A model generated the notes under the pieces. It worked only from the letters and a program-made list of their open reading frames with translations. It was not told the origin of the DNA and did no database searches. A stretch of 64,000 bases of DNA from Pseudomonas prosekii. GTDB lineage: Bacteria; Pseudomonadota; Gammaproteobacteria; Pseudomonadales; Pseudomonadaceae. The stretch's first letter is position 1. The number at the start of each line of letters is the position of its first letter. The stretch lies in assembly GCF_900105155.1 (NCBI RefSeq), contig NZ_LT629762.1, positions 1,736,001-1,800,000 on the forward strand, given 5' to 3'. The translations under genes and the position numbers were made by a program. Below, one piece after another: positions 41,976 through 52,399 of the stretch.

Positions 41976-42363
41976 CAGTAAATCCTTGCACCAGTTCAAT
42001 GAGGGGAATCGAAGGCTGCAACTCGCAGGTCGCCAGTTGCCAGGTGTAGCTTTGCCAGCGCTTGAGGCGGCATTTGCACAGCGACAGACGTTCCAGCTCG
42101 CGCAACGGCCGCCAGGCCTGGTCCAGACAATAGGCGCGCCAATGCCACGGCAGCGCGACGTCGGCGGCGGTGTCGAGGAGTAAACGAAAGGAAGTTTCGG
42201 CGATGGTCCAGGGCGAGGTTGCCGTGCAACAGGCCAGATACCGGCCTTCGGCCAGGTAATGTTCGATCAGGCGCGGTTCATCAGGATCCATTGCGCAACG
42301 GATCTGGCGACTCATCCAGCGCCAGCTTTCGAGGTACGGCTGCTCGTGCAAGGCAGAACTCAT
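41956..42363 (-). CDS. fagA: Fur-associated protein FagA
   Basis: 135 residues, no recognised domain. It is Trp- and Cys-containing (YLACCTATSPW; LSLCKCRLKRW). Identification rests on position: first gene of a fumC-orfX-sodA cluster and a Fur-like site just upstream, as described for fagA in P. aeruginosa. Function unknown. Confidence 0.8.
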   Translation of the reverse strand: MSSALHEQPYLESWRWMSRQIRCAMDPDEPRLIEHYLAEGRYLACCTATSPWTIAETSFRLLLDTAADVALPWHWRAYCLDQAWRPLRELERLSLCKCRLKRWQSYTWQLATCELQPSIPLIELVQGFTDDQDTY

Positions 42364-42390
42364 AATCCGGGCTCATTCCGTAATGAGATT

Positions 42391-42412
42391 TATTATTAGA
42401 TGATAATGAGAA
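42391..42412. promoter_or_regulatory. fagA: Fur-box-like site upstream of fagA
   Basis: Plus strand TATTATTAGATGATAATGAG followed by AA, matching the GATAAT-repeat pattern of Fur boxes, with a second AATGAGA at 42382-42388. It lies 30-50 bases before the fagA start, so iron-bound Fur would block transcription. Confidence 0.7.
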
Positions 42413-42445
42413 CCAACACACCCCCGCTATTGTTTGTCAGCGACT

Positions 42446-42472
42446 CTGTGGGAGCAAAGCTTGCTCCTACAG
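42446..42472. repeat. REP palindrome, short
   Basis: CTGTGGGAGCAAAGCTTGCT followed by CCTACAG, a single palindromic REP unit between fagA and the pmbA terminator. Confidence 0.8.
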
Positions 42473-42490
42473 TTCGGCATGTGAGGCACA

Positions 42491-42529
42491 AAAAAAAGCG
42501 CGCCATCCGTTGGGATGGCGCGCCTTTTT
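42491..42529. terminator. Bidirectional-type intrinsic terminator after pmbA
   Basis: Perfect 11-bp stem GCGCGCCATCC/GGATGGCGCGC, loop GTTG, seven A on the left and five T on the right. On the minus strand it ends pmbA. Confidence 0.93.
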
Positions 42530-42545
42530 GTGGAACGGTGCGGTT

Positions 42546-43892
42546 TTAGCTACCCGCGACCGTCATCCGCTCGATCAACACCGAACCGGTGCGGATATTG
42601 CTGCGCAGCTCCAGGTCATTACCCACCGCGACGATCTGCTTGAACATGTCACGCATGTTGCCGGCAATCGTCACTTCCTGGACCGCGAACTGGATTTCGC
42701 CGTTCTCGACCCAGAAACCCGCCGCGCCGCGCGAGTAATCGCCGGTCACCATGTTCAGGCCATGGCCCATCAACTCGGTGACCAGCAACCCGCGACCCAT
42801 GCGCCGCAGCAGTGCCGCCTGGTCTTCGTCGCCATGGGTGACGAACAGGTTGTGCACGCCGCCAGCGTTGGCGGTGCTCGGCATGCCGAGTTTGCGCCCG
42901 GAATAGGTGCCGAGAATGTACGAGACCAGCACGCCATTTTCGACGAACGGCTTGGCATAAGTCGCCAGACCATCGCCATCGAACGCCGAGCTGCCCATCG
43001 CGCGCATCAAGTGCGGACGCTCATCGAGGGTCAGCCATTCCGGGAACAGCTTCTGCCCAAGCGAGCCTTCCAGAAACGACGATTTGCGATACAGACTGCC
43101 GCCGGACACCGCCGAGAGGAAGCTGCCGAACAAACCACCGGCCAGCTCCGCCGAAAACAGCACCGGCACTTCACAGGTCGGCACCGGACGCGCGCCCAGA
43201 CGGCTCGCCGCCCGTTGCGCGGCACGTTGGCCGATGCTCACCGGGTCTGCCAGCAAACTGCCCTGACGGCTGACGTCATACCAATAATCACGCTGCATCT
43301 GCCCTTCGGCCTCGGCGATCATCACGCAACTGAGGCTGTGGCGGGTCGACGCATAACCGCCGATAAAACCGTGGCTGTTGCCGTAAACGCGGCAGCCCTG
43401 ATGCGTGCTGAGCGTGGTGCCGTCGGCGTTCTTGATCCGGCTATCGGTATCAAACGCTGCCGCTTCGCAGCTCAGCGCCATTTCGATGGCTTGCTCCGGG
43501 GTGATGTCCCATTCGTGGAACAGGTCGAAATCCTGCAGATCCTTGGCCATCAGCGCCGCATCGGCGAGGCCCGACGCCTCGTCTTCCGAGGTGTGCTTGG
43601 CGATCGCCAGCGCGGCGGCGACGGTTTCACGAATCGCCTCCGGGCCACTGGCCGAAGTGCTCGCCGAGCCTTTGCGCTGGCCGACGTACAAGGTGATGCC
43701 AAACCCCTGATCGCGATTGAATTCGACGGTTTCGACTTCGCGCTGGCGTACCGACGTGGACAGGCCCTGCTCCAGCGACACCGCGACTTCACAGGCGCTG
43801 GCGCCCTGACGTTTGGCTTCAGCGATGATCTGCTCGACTTGCTCTTGCAGTGCCGGCAACGCTTGTGGGCCGACGCTTTCAACTGCACTCAT
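42546..43892 (-). CDS. pmbA: Metalloprotease-associated protein PmbA (TldE)
   Basis: 448 residues, U62 peptidase family without the HExxxH motif, as in all PmbA/TldE proteins. Partner of TldD in a heterodimer that trims peptides such as microcin B17 and degrades CcdA. ATG 43892 with GTGGAG upstream. tldD is also in this window, on the same strand, separated by the divergent yjgA. Confidence 0.94.
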   Translation of the reverse strand: MSAVESVGPQALPALQEQVEQIIAEAKRQGASACEVAVSLEQGLSTSVRQREVETVEFNRDQGFGITLYVGQRKGSASTSASGPEAIRETVAAALAIAKHTSEDEASGLADAALMAKDLQDFDLFHEWDITPEQAIEMALSCEAAAFDTDSRIKNADGTTLSTHQGCRVYGNSHGFIGGYASTRHSLSCVMIAEAEGQMQRDYWYDVSRQGSLLADPVSIGQRAAQRAASRLGARPVPTCEVPVLFSAELAGGLFGSFLSAVSGGSLYRKSSFLEGSLGQKLFPEWLTLDERPHLMRAMGSSAFDGDGLATYAKPFVENGVLVSYILGTYSGRKLGMPSTANAGGVHNLFVTHGDEDQAALLRRMGRGLLVTELMGHGLNMVTGDYSRGAAGFWVENGEIQFAVQEVTIAGNMRDMFKQIVAVGNDLELRSNIRTGSVLIERMTVAGS

Positions 43893-44000
43893 GCTGTTCT
43901 CCACTCAAATTCTGCTTTCGGCTAGGGCCATCGAGCGACCGGGCCGGACAAGCGGCCCCCGACTGGTTATCATGGCGGCGTTTCTTTGCGGACGGCCACC

Positions 44001-44525
44001 ATGGTTGATTCTTACGACGACTCCCTCGATACGGGAGAAAAAAGCAAATCCCAGGTCAAACGCGAGCTGCATGCTCTGGTTGACCTCGGCGAACGCCTTA
44101 CAACGCTCAAGCCTGACTTGCTGGCAAAACTGCCGTTGACCGACGCTATGCGCCGGGCTCTGGCCGATGCGCCCAAGCACACCGCGAATATCGCGCGTAA
44201 ACGGCACCTCATGTTCATCGGCAAACTGATGCGCGATCAGGACACTGACGCCATTTTGACCTTGCTCGATCAACTCGATGCCTCCACCCGGCAATACAAC
44301 GAACGATTCCATGGCCTGGAACGCTGGCGCGATCGCTTGATCGCAGGCGATGACGCGGTCCTGGAGAAATTCGTTGTCGATTACCCGGAAGCTGATCGTC
44401 AACAGTTGCGCTCCCTGATCCGTCAGGCCCAGCACGAACTGGCGACCAACAAGCCGCCGGCAACCAGCCGCAAAATCTTCAAGTACATTCGTGAGCTGGA
44501 CGAGACTCAACGCGGTCTGCGTTAA
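44001..44525 (+). CDS. darP: Ribosome-associated protein DarP (YjgA, DUF615)
   Basis: 174 residues. DUF615 family: [30 protein letters not shown] and the C-terminal [14 protein letters not shown]. Associates with 50S subunit precursors. Divergent from pmbA and convergent with tldD; the pmbA-yjgA pair is a conserved arrangement. Confidence 0.93.
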   Translation: MVDSYDDSLDTGEKSKSQVKRELHALVDLGERLTTLKPDLLAKLPLTDAMRRALADAPKHTANIARKRHLMFIGKLMRDQDTDAILTLLDQLDASTRQYNERFHGLERWRDRLIAGDDAVLEKFVVDYPEADRQQLRSLIRQAQHELATNKPPATSRKIFKYIRELDETQRGLR

Positions 44526-44532
44526 GTCCCGA

Positions 44533-44622
44533 ATCGGGTGAGTCGCCACGCGGCTCACCCGAAGCTTCACTTATTCAAAAGCCCTTACTATTCCAAAGAC
44601 CTTACTATTCAAAAACCCTTAC
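44533..44622. repeat. Hairpin and three tandem 17-bp repeats between yjgA and tldD
   Basis: CGGGTGAG/CTCACCCG hairpin at 44533-44561, a likely transcript end for yjgA. Then three 17-base copies of TATTCAAAAnCCCTTAC at 44572, 44589 and 44606; the last supplies the tldD stop codon (TTA on plus at 44619). Confidence 0.7.
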
Positions 44623-46061
44623 GATCCTGTACCACCGACAGTGATCGCATCAATTTTCAGGGTTGGCTGGCCGACACCCACCGGCACCGACTGCCCATCC
44701 TTGCCGCAAGTCCCGACGCCGCTGTCCAGCGACAAGTCGTTACCCACCATCGACACTTTGCTCATCGCCTCCGGGCCGTTGCCGATCAACGTTGCGCCTT
44801 TGACCGGAGCGGTGATTTTGCCGTCCTCGATCAAATACGCCTCGCTGGTGGAGAACACGAACTTGCCGCTGGTGATATCCACCTGACCACCGCCGAGGTT
44901 GGCGCAGTAGATACCGCGTTTCACCGACGCAATGATTTCTGCCGGATCACTCTCGCCGGCGAGCATGTAAGTGTTGGTCATGCGCGGCATCGGCAGGTGC
45001 GCGTAGGATTCGCGACGACCGTTGCCGGTGCGCGCCACGCCCATCAATCGGGCGTTGAGTTTGTCTTGCATATAACCCTTGAGTACGCCGTTTTCGATCA
45101 GCGTGGTGCACTCGGTCGGGGTGCCTTCGTCATCGACGCTCAACGAGCCGCGACGCCCGGCCAGCGTGCCGTCATCGACGATGGTGCAGAGTTTCGACGC
45201 AACCATCTCGCCCATGCGCCCGCTGTAAGCCGAGCTGCCCTTGCGGTTGAAATCGCCTTCCAGACCGTGGCCGACCGCTTCGTGCAACAGCACGCCGGAC
45301 CAGCCCGAACCGAGTACCACCGGCAACGTGCCGGCCGGCGCCGGAATCGCTTCCAGATTGACCAGCGCCTGGCGCAAGGCTTCACGGGCATAGCCCATGG
45401 CGCGGTCTTCGGCGAGGAAATAACGGTAATCGGTACGACCGCCGCCGCCATGCCCACCGCGCTCGCGGCGGCCATTCTGCTCGACGATCACGCTGACGTT
45501 GAAGCGCACCAGTGGCCGCACATCCGCCGCCAGGCTGCCGTCGGTGGACGCAACGAGAATGCGTTCCCAGACCCCGGCCATGCTCACGGTGACTTGCTGA
45601 ATGCGCGGGTCGAGGGCGCGCGTGGCGATGTCGATGCGCTTGAGCAGGTCGACCTTCTCGGCGCGGGTCAGCACTTCAAGCGGGTTGTCCGGCCCGTACA
45701 ACTGGGCGACATCCTGCGTGGTAAACGCTTGCACGGTGCCGTTCTGCCCGGCGCGGGAGATCGAGCGCGCGGCTCGGGCCGCTGCGCCCAGCGCTTCGAG
45801 GGTGATCGCGTTGCTGTAGGCGAAACCGGTTTTTTCACCCGATTGCGCGCGTACGCCGACACCCTGGTCGAGGTTGAAGCTGCCTTCCTTGACGATGCCG
45901 TCTTCCAGCGCCCAGGATTCGGAAATCTGCCCCTGGAAATACAGATCGGCGGCATCAATGCCTGGCCCGGCCAGATCACCGAGCACACTTTGCAGGCTTT
46001 CGATGGTCACGCCGCCGGGCGCTAACAGGTGGTCACTGACTGAGGACAACAACTCGCTCAT
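44619..46061 (-). CDS. tldD: Metalloprotease TldD
   Basis: 480 residues. U62 family active site [18 protein letters not shown] (HExxxH) near the middle and a downstream [15 protein letters not shown] with the distal Cys-free metal site region. Catalytic partner of PmbA. It follows the nitrilase-like gene by 18 bases. Confidence 0.95.
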   Translation of the reverse strand: MSELLSSVSDHLLAPGGVTIESLQSVLGDLAGPGIDAADLYFQGQISESWALEDGIVKEGSFNLDQGVGVRAQSGEKTGFAYSNAITLEALGAAARAARSISRAGQNGTVQAFTTQDVAQLYGPDNPLEVLTRAEKVDLLKRIDIATRALDPRIQQVTVSMAGVWERILVASTDGSLAADVRPLVRFNVSVIVEQNGRRERGGHGGGGRTDYRYFLAEDRAMGYAREALRQALVNLEAIPAPAGTLPVVLGSGWSGVLLHEAVGHGLEGDFNRKGSSAYSGRMGEMVASKLCTIVDDGTLAGRRGSLSVDDEGTPTECTTLIENGVLKGYMQDKLNARLMGVARTGNGRRESYAHLPMPRMTNTYMLAGESDPAEIIASVKRGIYCANLGGGQVDITSGKFVFSTSEAYLIEDGKITAPVKGATLIGNGPEAMSKVSMVGNDLSLDSGVGTCGKDGQSVPVGVGQPTLKIDAITVGGTGS

Positions 46062-46079
46062 ATGCTTTACGCCTTAAAT

Positions 46080-46928
46080 TCATCGTTCTGAGGCAGGTCG
46101 CTGGGCGCCCTGCGAGAAAAAGCGCCGGTGACTGGAAACCGGCATCCGCGCCCGGATGGACGCCTGTTCGCTGCTATCGCGTTCGGCCAGCAGCACGGCC
46201 TCGCCTTGATCCTGTTGCGCCAATACGCGACCCCACGGGTCAACGATGGCGGCATGTCCGTAAGTCTCTCGCGGCCCCGGATGGACGCCACCCTGGGCGG
46301 CCGCCAGCACATAACACTGGGTTTCGATGGCGCGGGCACGAATCAGCACGTCCCAATGCGCCGCGCCGGTCACGGCGGTAAACGCCGACGGTGCAGTGAT
46401 CAACTCGGCCCCGGCGGCGCGCAGTTCGCTGTACAGCTCCGGGAAACGCAAGTCATAACACACGCTCAGGCCCACACGTCCAACGGGCGTGTCCGCAACC
46501 ACGACACCACTGCCATAAGCATAGTCATCGGATTCACGATAACGCCCGCGATTGTCCGCCACATCGACGTCGAACAGGTGCAGCTTGTCATACCGTGCAA
46601 CGGTTTCGCCGTGATCATCCACCAGCAGCGAGCAGGCATGCACTTTGGCCAACGGTGCATCGACCGGCGGCAACGGCAAAGTGCCGGCGACTATCCATAA
46701 CTTGAGGGCGCGAGCGGTGTCTTTCAACCATGGCAGGATCGGGCCTTCGCCCATGGCCTCGGCGCGACCGATGGCAGCGGTGTCGCGGCGGCCCATGGCG
46801 GCGAAGTTTTCCGGCAGCACTGCCAGGCGTGCGCCGCCGTTCGCCGCGTGTTCGAGCAGGCGCCGGGCCTGCGCAAGATTGGCCAGCACATCGCTCTGGC
46901 TGACCATTTGAATCACCGCAACAGACAT
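46080..46928 (-). CDS. Carbon-nitrogen hydrolase, nitrilase superfamily (Nit1/YbeM-like)
   Basis: 282 residues. The catalytic triad is visible: Glu in LAVLPENFAAM, Lys in ARYDKLHLFDVD, Cys in LSVCYDLRFPELY. The family includes deaminated glutathione amidase and omega-amidases; substrate not fixed. ATG 46928 is preceded by GGGAGG. Upstream of tldD and downstream of yhdP in a likely operon. Confidence 0.9.
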   Translation of the reverse strand: MSVAVIQMVSQSDVLANLAQARRLLEHAANGGARLAVLPENFAAMGRRDTAAIGRAEAMGEGPILPWLKDTARALKLWIVAGTLPLPPVDAPLAKVHACSLLVDDHGETVARYDKLHLFDVDVADNRGRYRESDDYAYGSGVVVADTPVGRVGLSVCYDLRFPELYSELRAAGAELITAPSAFTAVTGAAHWDVLIRARAIETQCYVLAAAQGGVHPGPRETYGHAAIVDPWGRVLAQQDQGEAVLLAERDSSEQASIRARMPVSSHRRFFSQGAQRPASER

Positions 46929-47005
46929 GGCGCCTCCCATTCCAAAACATCACAGAACCCGTAGGGGCAGCGCCATGCTACTCCATCAAACCCGGGGGAA
47001 GATTC

Positions 47006-50000
47006 TCAAAAAGGCTTCTCGAAGGTGATTTTCGGTTCTTTCCACGGGCCTTTGACGGTGTATTTGACGCTGGCGAAACGTGCCACGCGGTCGCCGATCA
47101 GCTTGTCGATCAGGAACAACGCGCCGCCAATGGCCGGGGCGCCGACGATCAGCGCGGCAATCGGCAGGTTGTTGGTCACCGGCAAGGTCACCAGCAACTT
47201 GGCATCGACCTTGTCTTCAACCAGATTCAACGTGCCGTTGAGTTCGATATTGCTCGACGGACCGGTCATCAGGATCGGCTCGCGCGTCACGTAGACGCCG
47301 TTGCTCGCCACCAGCAGGCCTTTGACCCGGTCGTAGCTCAGGCCTTTGCCGAACAGATCGGAGAAGTCCAGGCGCAAGCGACGACCGATGGAGTTGAAGT
47401 TGAGCAGGCCGAACACCCGCAATGCCTGGGCGCTGCCCTCGACTTCGACGAACTGCCCTTTATTCAGCGACGCGTCGAGGCTGCCGGAGAAGCGTTTGGT
47501 CGCGACCCACGCCGGCGAGCCGGGCCAGCGGCCATCGACGTCCATGTGAAATTCTTCACTGGTCACGCTCGGCGCAAAACCCCAGCCCTTCAACACATCG
47601 GCGAGGTTCTTGCCGCTGATCCGGCCCTTGTACCAACTGTTGGTCGCGCCCGGCGCGCCTTCCCAGCCGCCGCTGCCCTGCAACAAAATGCCTTTGAGGC
47701 CCATGTCCAGCGTGTTGAGCGCGATGCCCTTGGCGGTCGGGCGCACTTTCAGCGACCACGCGCCGACCAGGTCATTGCCCTGGAACAACTGATTGATGGT
47801 GATATCCAGCGCCGGAATCTTCGTCGGGTCGACGTCCACCAGCGGGTCCGGCGAGTTTTCGTCGGCCAGCGCGGTCGGGTCGGGAGCGGGCAACTTCACG
47901 TATTGCAGATTGATCGCAATCGGCGCGGCTTTCGCGTCGGGGATCGTCGCGCTGCCCTTCACCTGTTGGCTGTCGAGTTGCAACGCCCACACCGACGGCT
48001 TGCGGTTCAACTGCACCGAGGCCTGATCCAGCGTGGTGCCGATGCCGCTGAGCTTGCCTACTTTGAAATCCGCGCCGCTGAGCAACTGCTTGGCGCTGCC
48101 ACCCGGATCCTGGCCGGCGTATTTATCGGCCAAGGCCTTCCACGGCCCGACGTCCAATTCGGACAACACACCGCTGATGCGCAAGCCTTTACTCGCCGGC
48201 AACACGGCATTGCCGGCACCGAGGAACAATTCACCACGACCGTCGGCAAAATTGCCCGGTGGCGAAGCGAAGGTGAAATTCGCCAGATCGCCATACGTCA
48301 CCCAATAACGCCGCTCCGGCCCTTGCAGGGTCATGCGGAACACCGTGTCGCGCCCGACATCGGCGGCCATGCCGAACGGCGCCGGCAAATCGACCGCAAC
48401 GCCTTGCAGATTGGAGCTGACGATCAACTGGCTGTCGGCGCCATTCAGGTTCAATTGCAGCTGATAAGGCACGGTGCCGGAGACCGGCAACGGCTGCGTC
48501 ACCGCGAGCCAGTCAGTGAGTTTCTTGACCTCGACCTGACCGGAAGCGGCGACTCGCGTATCGAGTTTGCCCGGGCTGCCATCAGCGAAAATCTGCGCGG
48601 TCACCGGTTTGTCGAAAGCGCGTGCGCTGATGTTTTGCCCGCTCAAACCCTTGTTGCTGTCGAAACGGAAATCGCCCTTGAGCTGCGTCAGTTCCAGCGA
48701 CGGTTCAGCCAGCTTCAGCCGGGCCTTGGCGGTTTTGAAGTCGACCAGAATATTCGGTTGATCACCCTTGGCCAGCGGAATATCCAGCTTCAGTTTGCCT
48801 TGCAGATCGCCCTCGCCTTCCCAACCGGCGAAGGTCTCGGCGGTGCCAATCGGCGCTTGCTGGAGGATTTTCAAACCATCGCCCAAGCCGCCGGCGAATG
48901 CGCCGTCGAGGAACATGTGGACGTTTTGCCCGGCCGGTGCGTGCGGGATGTTGACGTAAACATCGCGCACCTGGGTGTCGAGCAACTGACCCTTGCTGGC
49001 CAGAATGCGCACGCCGCTGTCTTCGATAAACACGTCGCCACTGACTTTGCTGATGTGCGGCCAGCCTGGCTGGAAGGCCAGTTCGGCGTCGTGGACCTTG
49101 AAGAACAGGCTGATGCTGCGCGCGGTATCCGCCGCGCCGTGGTTCAGCGAGCCTTGATACTGGAAGAAACCTTCCTCCACCGCGCCTTTGAGAATCGCCG
49201 TGCGCAGCCATTCATCGAGCGCCGGGCTGAGCACCGTGGGCAGGTACTTGGCGGTGTATTTGCCGTCGCCCTCGACCAGACCGACGCGCAGGTCCATGTA
49301 GTCTTCCTGGCTGCGGTCGAAGTGCAGGCGAATCAGGAAGTCGCCGGCAATCTTGCCCTCTTCGCCGAGCACCTTGAGGTACGGCGCGACGAGGGTGAAA
49401 CCTTCTTTATCCAGCTTCCAGGTCAGCCGCGCATTGGCCTGAATGTATTGCCATGGCTTGGCGAAAATCGGGTCCAGGTGCAGGACGAAGTCTTTGCTGT
49501 CCATGCGCAGCTCGCCGTGACCGAGGTCGCCGCTGATGCTGCCGCTGACATTTCGCGCCGCCGGAGCGCCGTGGTAGGCGTCGAAGCCGACCCGCTCCAG
49601 ATTCGCGGCGAAACTGAATTTGCTGTCGTCGGTGGCGTAAGGGCGCATGTCCAGCAGCACATTGCGCAATGCGCCGGTGACTTTGAGTTTTTCGACGGCG
49701 GTGGCCACGCCTTGCGGCAGTGGGCCCAGCGCGTTGATCAACGGCGTCAGCGGGGTCAAATCGAGGCGATCGGCTTGCAGGTGCCAAAGCTCCTGCTCTG
49801 TACCGCTGGCGACGCTTTGTTTGATTTGCAGATGAGTTTCCCAGCGCGTGTCGCCGAGGTTCATCGACAGCGAATCGAGGGTGAGCAATGCGCCCTCGGT
49901 GCTGCGTTGGAAATAAGCATTGAGCGCCAGATTGTTGATCTGGATCGGCTTGCGCTCGGCGTAAGCGCCCTTGAGTTGCGGGGCGTTCAGACGAATCGCC

Positions 50001-50809
50001 GCGCTTTGCACGGTGCCCTCGCCCCAGTTCAGCCACACCTCACCGCCCGCCTTGAGCTCAGAGAAATTCCATTGCTGGGTCAGGCGCTCGGGCAACCATT
50101 TCGACCAATCGCTTTGCGGCAAACTGACATAGGCATCAGCCTTGCCGTCCTTCCAAGCGTTGGCGCGCACGCGGGTGCGCAGGCTCATGGCGACCGGTTG
50201 GCCATCGGGCAACGTCAGGCGCGCATCGAGACGTTGCCGCGACGCGCCGGTTTTCAGGTTCAGGCCGACATAAGTGAACGTCAGCGGCGGATGGTCGAGC
50301 GGTTGCAACGTGACCTGGCTGTCGAGCACCGACAGCTGTTCGACCATTTGCATGCGCTTGAGCAGTTGCTCCGGGTCGAGCGGCTGATCGTCTTTTACCG
50401 GCAGGCCTTCCAGCGCCCACTTGCCGTCCGCGCCTTCCTTGAGGCTGATCTTCAGCCCATTCAGCTCAAGGTGCGCAATGCGGACTTCGCGGGCCAACAG
50501 GCTGGCCCAGAGATTGGGCACCACGCGCACATTGTCCAGCCGCAAGGCATTGGTGCCGGCGCCAACGGTGACGTCATGCGCGAGCAAAATCGGCGCAAAG
50601 CCGCTCCAGTTTCCTTCAAGCGCGCCGATTTGCAGGGGCATGCCCAGCGCTTCGGTGGCTTTGGTCTCGATGTCGGCGCGGTATTCAGCCACCAGCGGCG
50701 TCAGTTCGCGGCCGAGGCTGACATACAACGCCATCAGCACCAGAACCAATGCGCACAAGCCCAGCCCCCAGCGGGTCAGTGCAGCCAAAATGCGTGTCAG
50801 ACGGTCCAT
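47006..50809 (-). CDS. yhdP: AsmA-like envelope protein YhdP
   Basis: 1267 residues. One N-terminal transmembrane helix (LGLCALVLVLMALYVSLGREL), then a long beta-rich periplasmic region of the DUF3971/AsmA_2 type. YhdP moves phospholipids toward the outer membrane in E. coli. It precedes the nitrilase gene and follows rng on the same strand. ATG 50809 is chosen (MDRLTRILAAL) after GGGAGCC; 21 bases further upstream is a weaker alternative. Confidence 0.93.
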   Translation of the reverse strand: MDRLTRILAALTRWGLGLCALVLVLMALYVSLGRELTPLVAEYRADIETKATEALGMPLQIGALEGNWSGFAPILLAHDVTVGAGTNALRLDNVRVVPNLWASLLAREVRIAHLELNGLKISLKEGADGKWALEGLPVKDDQPLDPEQLLKRMQMVEQLSVLDSQVTLQPLDHPPLTFTYVGLNLKTGASRQRLDARLTLPDGQPVAMSLRTRVRANAWKDGKADAYVSLPQSDWSKWLPERLTQQWNFSELKAGGEVWLNWGEGTVQSAAIRLNAPQLKGAYAERKPIQINNLALNAYFQRSTEGALLTLDSLSMNLGDTRWETHLQIKQSVASGTEQELWHLQADRLDLTPLTPLINALGPLPQGVATAVEKLKVTGALRNVLLDMRPYATDDSKFSFAANLERVGFDAYHGAPAARNVSGSISGDLGHGELRMDSKDFVLHLDPIFAKPWQYIQANARLTWKLDKEGFTLVAPYLKVLGEEGKIAGDFLIRLHFDRSQEDYMDLRVGLVEGDGKYTAKYLPTVLSPALDEWLRTAILKGAVEEGFFQYQGSLNHGAADTARSISLFFKVHDAELAFQPGWPHISKVSGDVFIEDSGVRILASKGQLLDTQVRDVYVNIPHAPAGQNVHMFLDGAFAGGLGDGLKILQQAPIGTAETFAGWEGEGDLQGKLKLDIPLAKGDQPNILVDFKTAKARLKLAEPSLELTQLKGDFRFDSNKGLSGQNISARAFDKPVTAQIFADGSPGKLDTRVAASGQVEVKKLTDWLAVTQPLPVSGTVPYQLQLNLNGADSQLIVSSNLQGVAVDLPAPFGMAADVGRDTVFRMTLQGPERRYWVTYGDLANFTFASPPGNFADGRGELFLGAGNAVLPASKGLRISGVLSELDVGPWKALADKYAGQDPGGSAKQLLSGADFKVGKLSGIGTTLDQASVQLNRKPSVWALQLDSQQVKGSATIPDAKAAPIAINLQYVKLPAPDPTALADENSPDPLVDVDPTKIPALDITINQLFQGNDLVGAWSLKVRPTAKGIALNTLDMGLKGILLQGSGGWEGAPGATNSWYKGRISGKNLADVLKGWGFAPSVTSEEFHMDVDGRWPGSPAWVATKRFSGSLDASLNKGQFVEVEGSAQALRVFGLLNFNSIGRRLRLDFSDLFGKGLSYDRVKGLLVASNGVYVTREPILMTGPSSNIELNGTLNLVEDKVDAKLLVTLPVTNNLPIAALIVGAPAIGGALFLIDKLIGDRVARFASVKYTVKGPWKEPKITFEKPF

Positions 50810-50884
50810 GTCAGTTGGCTCCCATGGCAAAAGTTCTGCAAAAAGCTGAGGCCAGCCGATCTAGTCGCGGTGAAACCTGGAGGT

Positions 50885-52342
50885 TCAGAGCAGCACCACG
50901 TCGTATTGTTCCTGCGAATACATGGTTTCGACCTGAAAACGAATGGTCCGACCGATAAATCCTTCGAGCTCGGCGACGTTGCCCGACTCTTCATCGAGCA
51001 AGCGATCGACGACTTTCTGATTCGCCAACACCCGATAGCCTTCAGCCTGATAGGCGCGGGCCTCGCGGAGGATCTCGCGGAAAATTTCGTAGCAGACGGT
51101 TTCCGGGGTTTTCAACTTGCCGCGCCCCTGGCAACTGCTGCACGGCTCGCACAGCACTTGTTCGAGACTTTCGCGGGTGCGCTTGCGGGTCATTTGCACT
51201 AGGCCCAACTCGGTGATGCCGATGATGTTGGTCTTGGCGTGATCGCGTTCCAGCTGTTTCTCCAGCGTGCGCAAGACCTGGCGCTGGTGCTCTTCGTCTT
51301 CCATGTCGATGAAGTCGATGATGATGATCCCGCCGAGGTTGCGCAGGCGCAGTTGGCGGGCAATCGCGGTGGCGGCTTCGAGGTTGGTCTTGAAGATGGT
51401 TTCTTCGAGGTTGCGATGGCCGACGAACGCCCCGGTGTTGACGTCGATGGTGCTCATGGCTTCCGCCGGATCGACCACCAGATAGCCGCCGGACTTCAAC
51501 GGGACTTTGCGTTCCAGGGCTTTCTGGATTTCGTCTTCGACGCCGTACAGGTCGAAAATCGGCCGCTCGCCGGGGTAATGCTCGAGGCGGTCAGCGATTT
51601 CCGGCATCAGTTCGGCGACAAACTGCGTGGTTTTCTGGAAGGTTTCGCGCGAGTCGATGCGGATCTTCTCGATCTTCGGGCTGACCAGATCGCGCAACGT
51701 ACGCAGCGCCAAGCCGAGGTCTTCGTAGATCACGCTTGGCGCGCCGATGGTTTTGATCTGGTCGTTGATCTGGTCCCACAAACGCCGCAGGTAGCGGATG
51801 TCCATGAGGATTTCCTCGGCGCCCGCGCCTTCGGCGGCAGTGCGCAGGATGAAACCGCCGGCCTCCTTGATCCCTTCCTTGGCCACGCAATCGGTGACCA
51901 CTTGCTTGAGGCGTTCGCGCTCGCCTTCGTCTTCAATCTTCAGGGAAATGCCGACGTGCGCGGTGCGCGGCATGTACACCAGATAACGCGACGGGATCGA
52001 CAATTGCGTGGTCAGGCGCGCGCCTTTGGAGCCGATCGGGTCTTTGGTGACCTGGACCACCAGGCTCTGGCCTTCGTGAACCAGGCTGCTGATGCTTTCG
52101 ACCGCCGGGCCTTCGCGCAGGGAGATTTCCGAGGCGTGAATAAACGCGGCGCGGTCCAGGCCAATATCCACGAAGGCTGCCTGCATGCCTGGCAAAACCC
52201 GTACAACCTTGCCTTTATAGATGTTGCCGACGATCCCGCGCTTTTGCGTGCGTTCGACATGAACCTCTTGCAGAACACCGTTTTCAACCACCGCCACGCG
52301 CGATTCCATCGGCGTGATGTTGATCAGAATCTCTTCACTCAT
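50885..52342 (-). CDS. rng: Ribonuclease G
   Basis: 485 residues. S1 domain near the N terminus (VLPGMQAAFVDIGLDRAAFIHASEI), DNase I-like catalytic core with the Asp in STIDVNTGAFVGHRN and IIIIDFIDM, and the Zn-link CEPCSSCQGRGK. Matures 16S rRNA 5' ends. Start at ATG 52342 (MSEEILINI); the longer in-frame start is not used. Confidence 0.95.
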   Translation of the reverse strand: MSEEILINITPMESRVAVVENGVLQEVHVERTQKRGIVGNIYKGKVVRVLPGMQAAFVDIGLDRAAFIHASEISLREGPAVESISSLVHEGQSLVVQVTKDPIGSKGARLTTQLSIPSRYLVYMPRTAHVGISLKIEDEGERERLKQVVTDCVAKEGIKEAGGFILRTAAEGAGAEEILMDIRYLRRLWDQINDQIKTIGAPSVIYEDLGLALRTLRDLVSPKIEKIRIDSRETFQKTTQFVAELMPEIADRLEHYPGERPIFDLYGVEDEIQKALERKVPLKSGGYLVVDPAEAMSTIDVNTGAFVGHRNLEETIFKTNLEAATAIARQLRLRNLGGIIIIDFIDMEDEEHQRQVLRTLEKQLERDHAKTNIIGITELGLVQMTRKRTRESLEQVLCEPCSSCQGRGKLKTPETVCYEIFREILREARAYQAEGYRVLANQKVVDRLLDEESGNVAELEGFIGRTIRFQVETMYSQEQYDVVLL

Positions 52343-52399
52343 GGCAGGGTCTCGTTCAGGCATGTTCACGATAATGGCCGCATCTAGTCAGTACGACGC

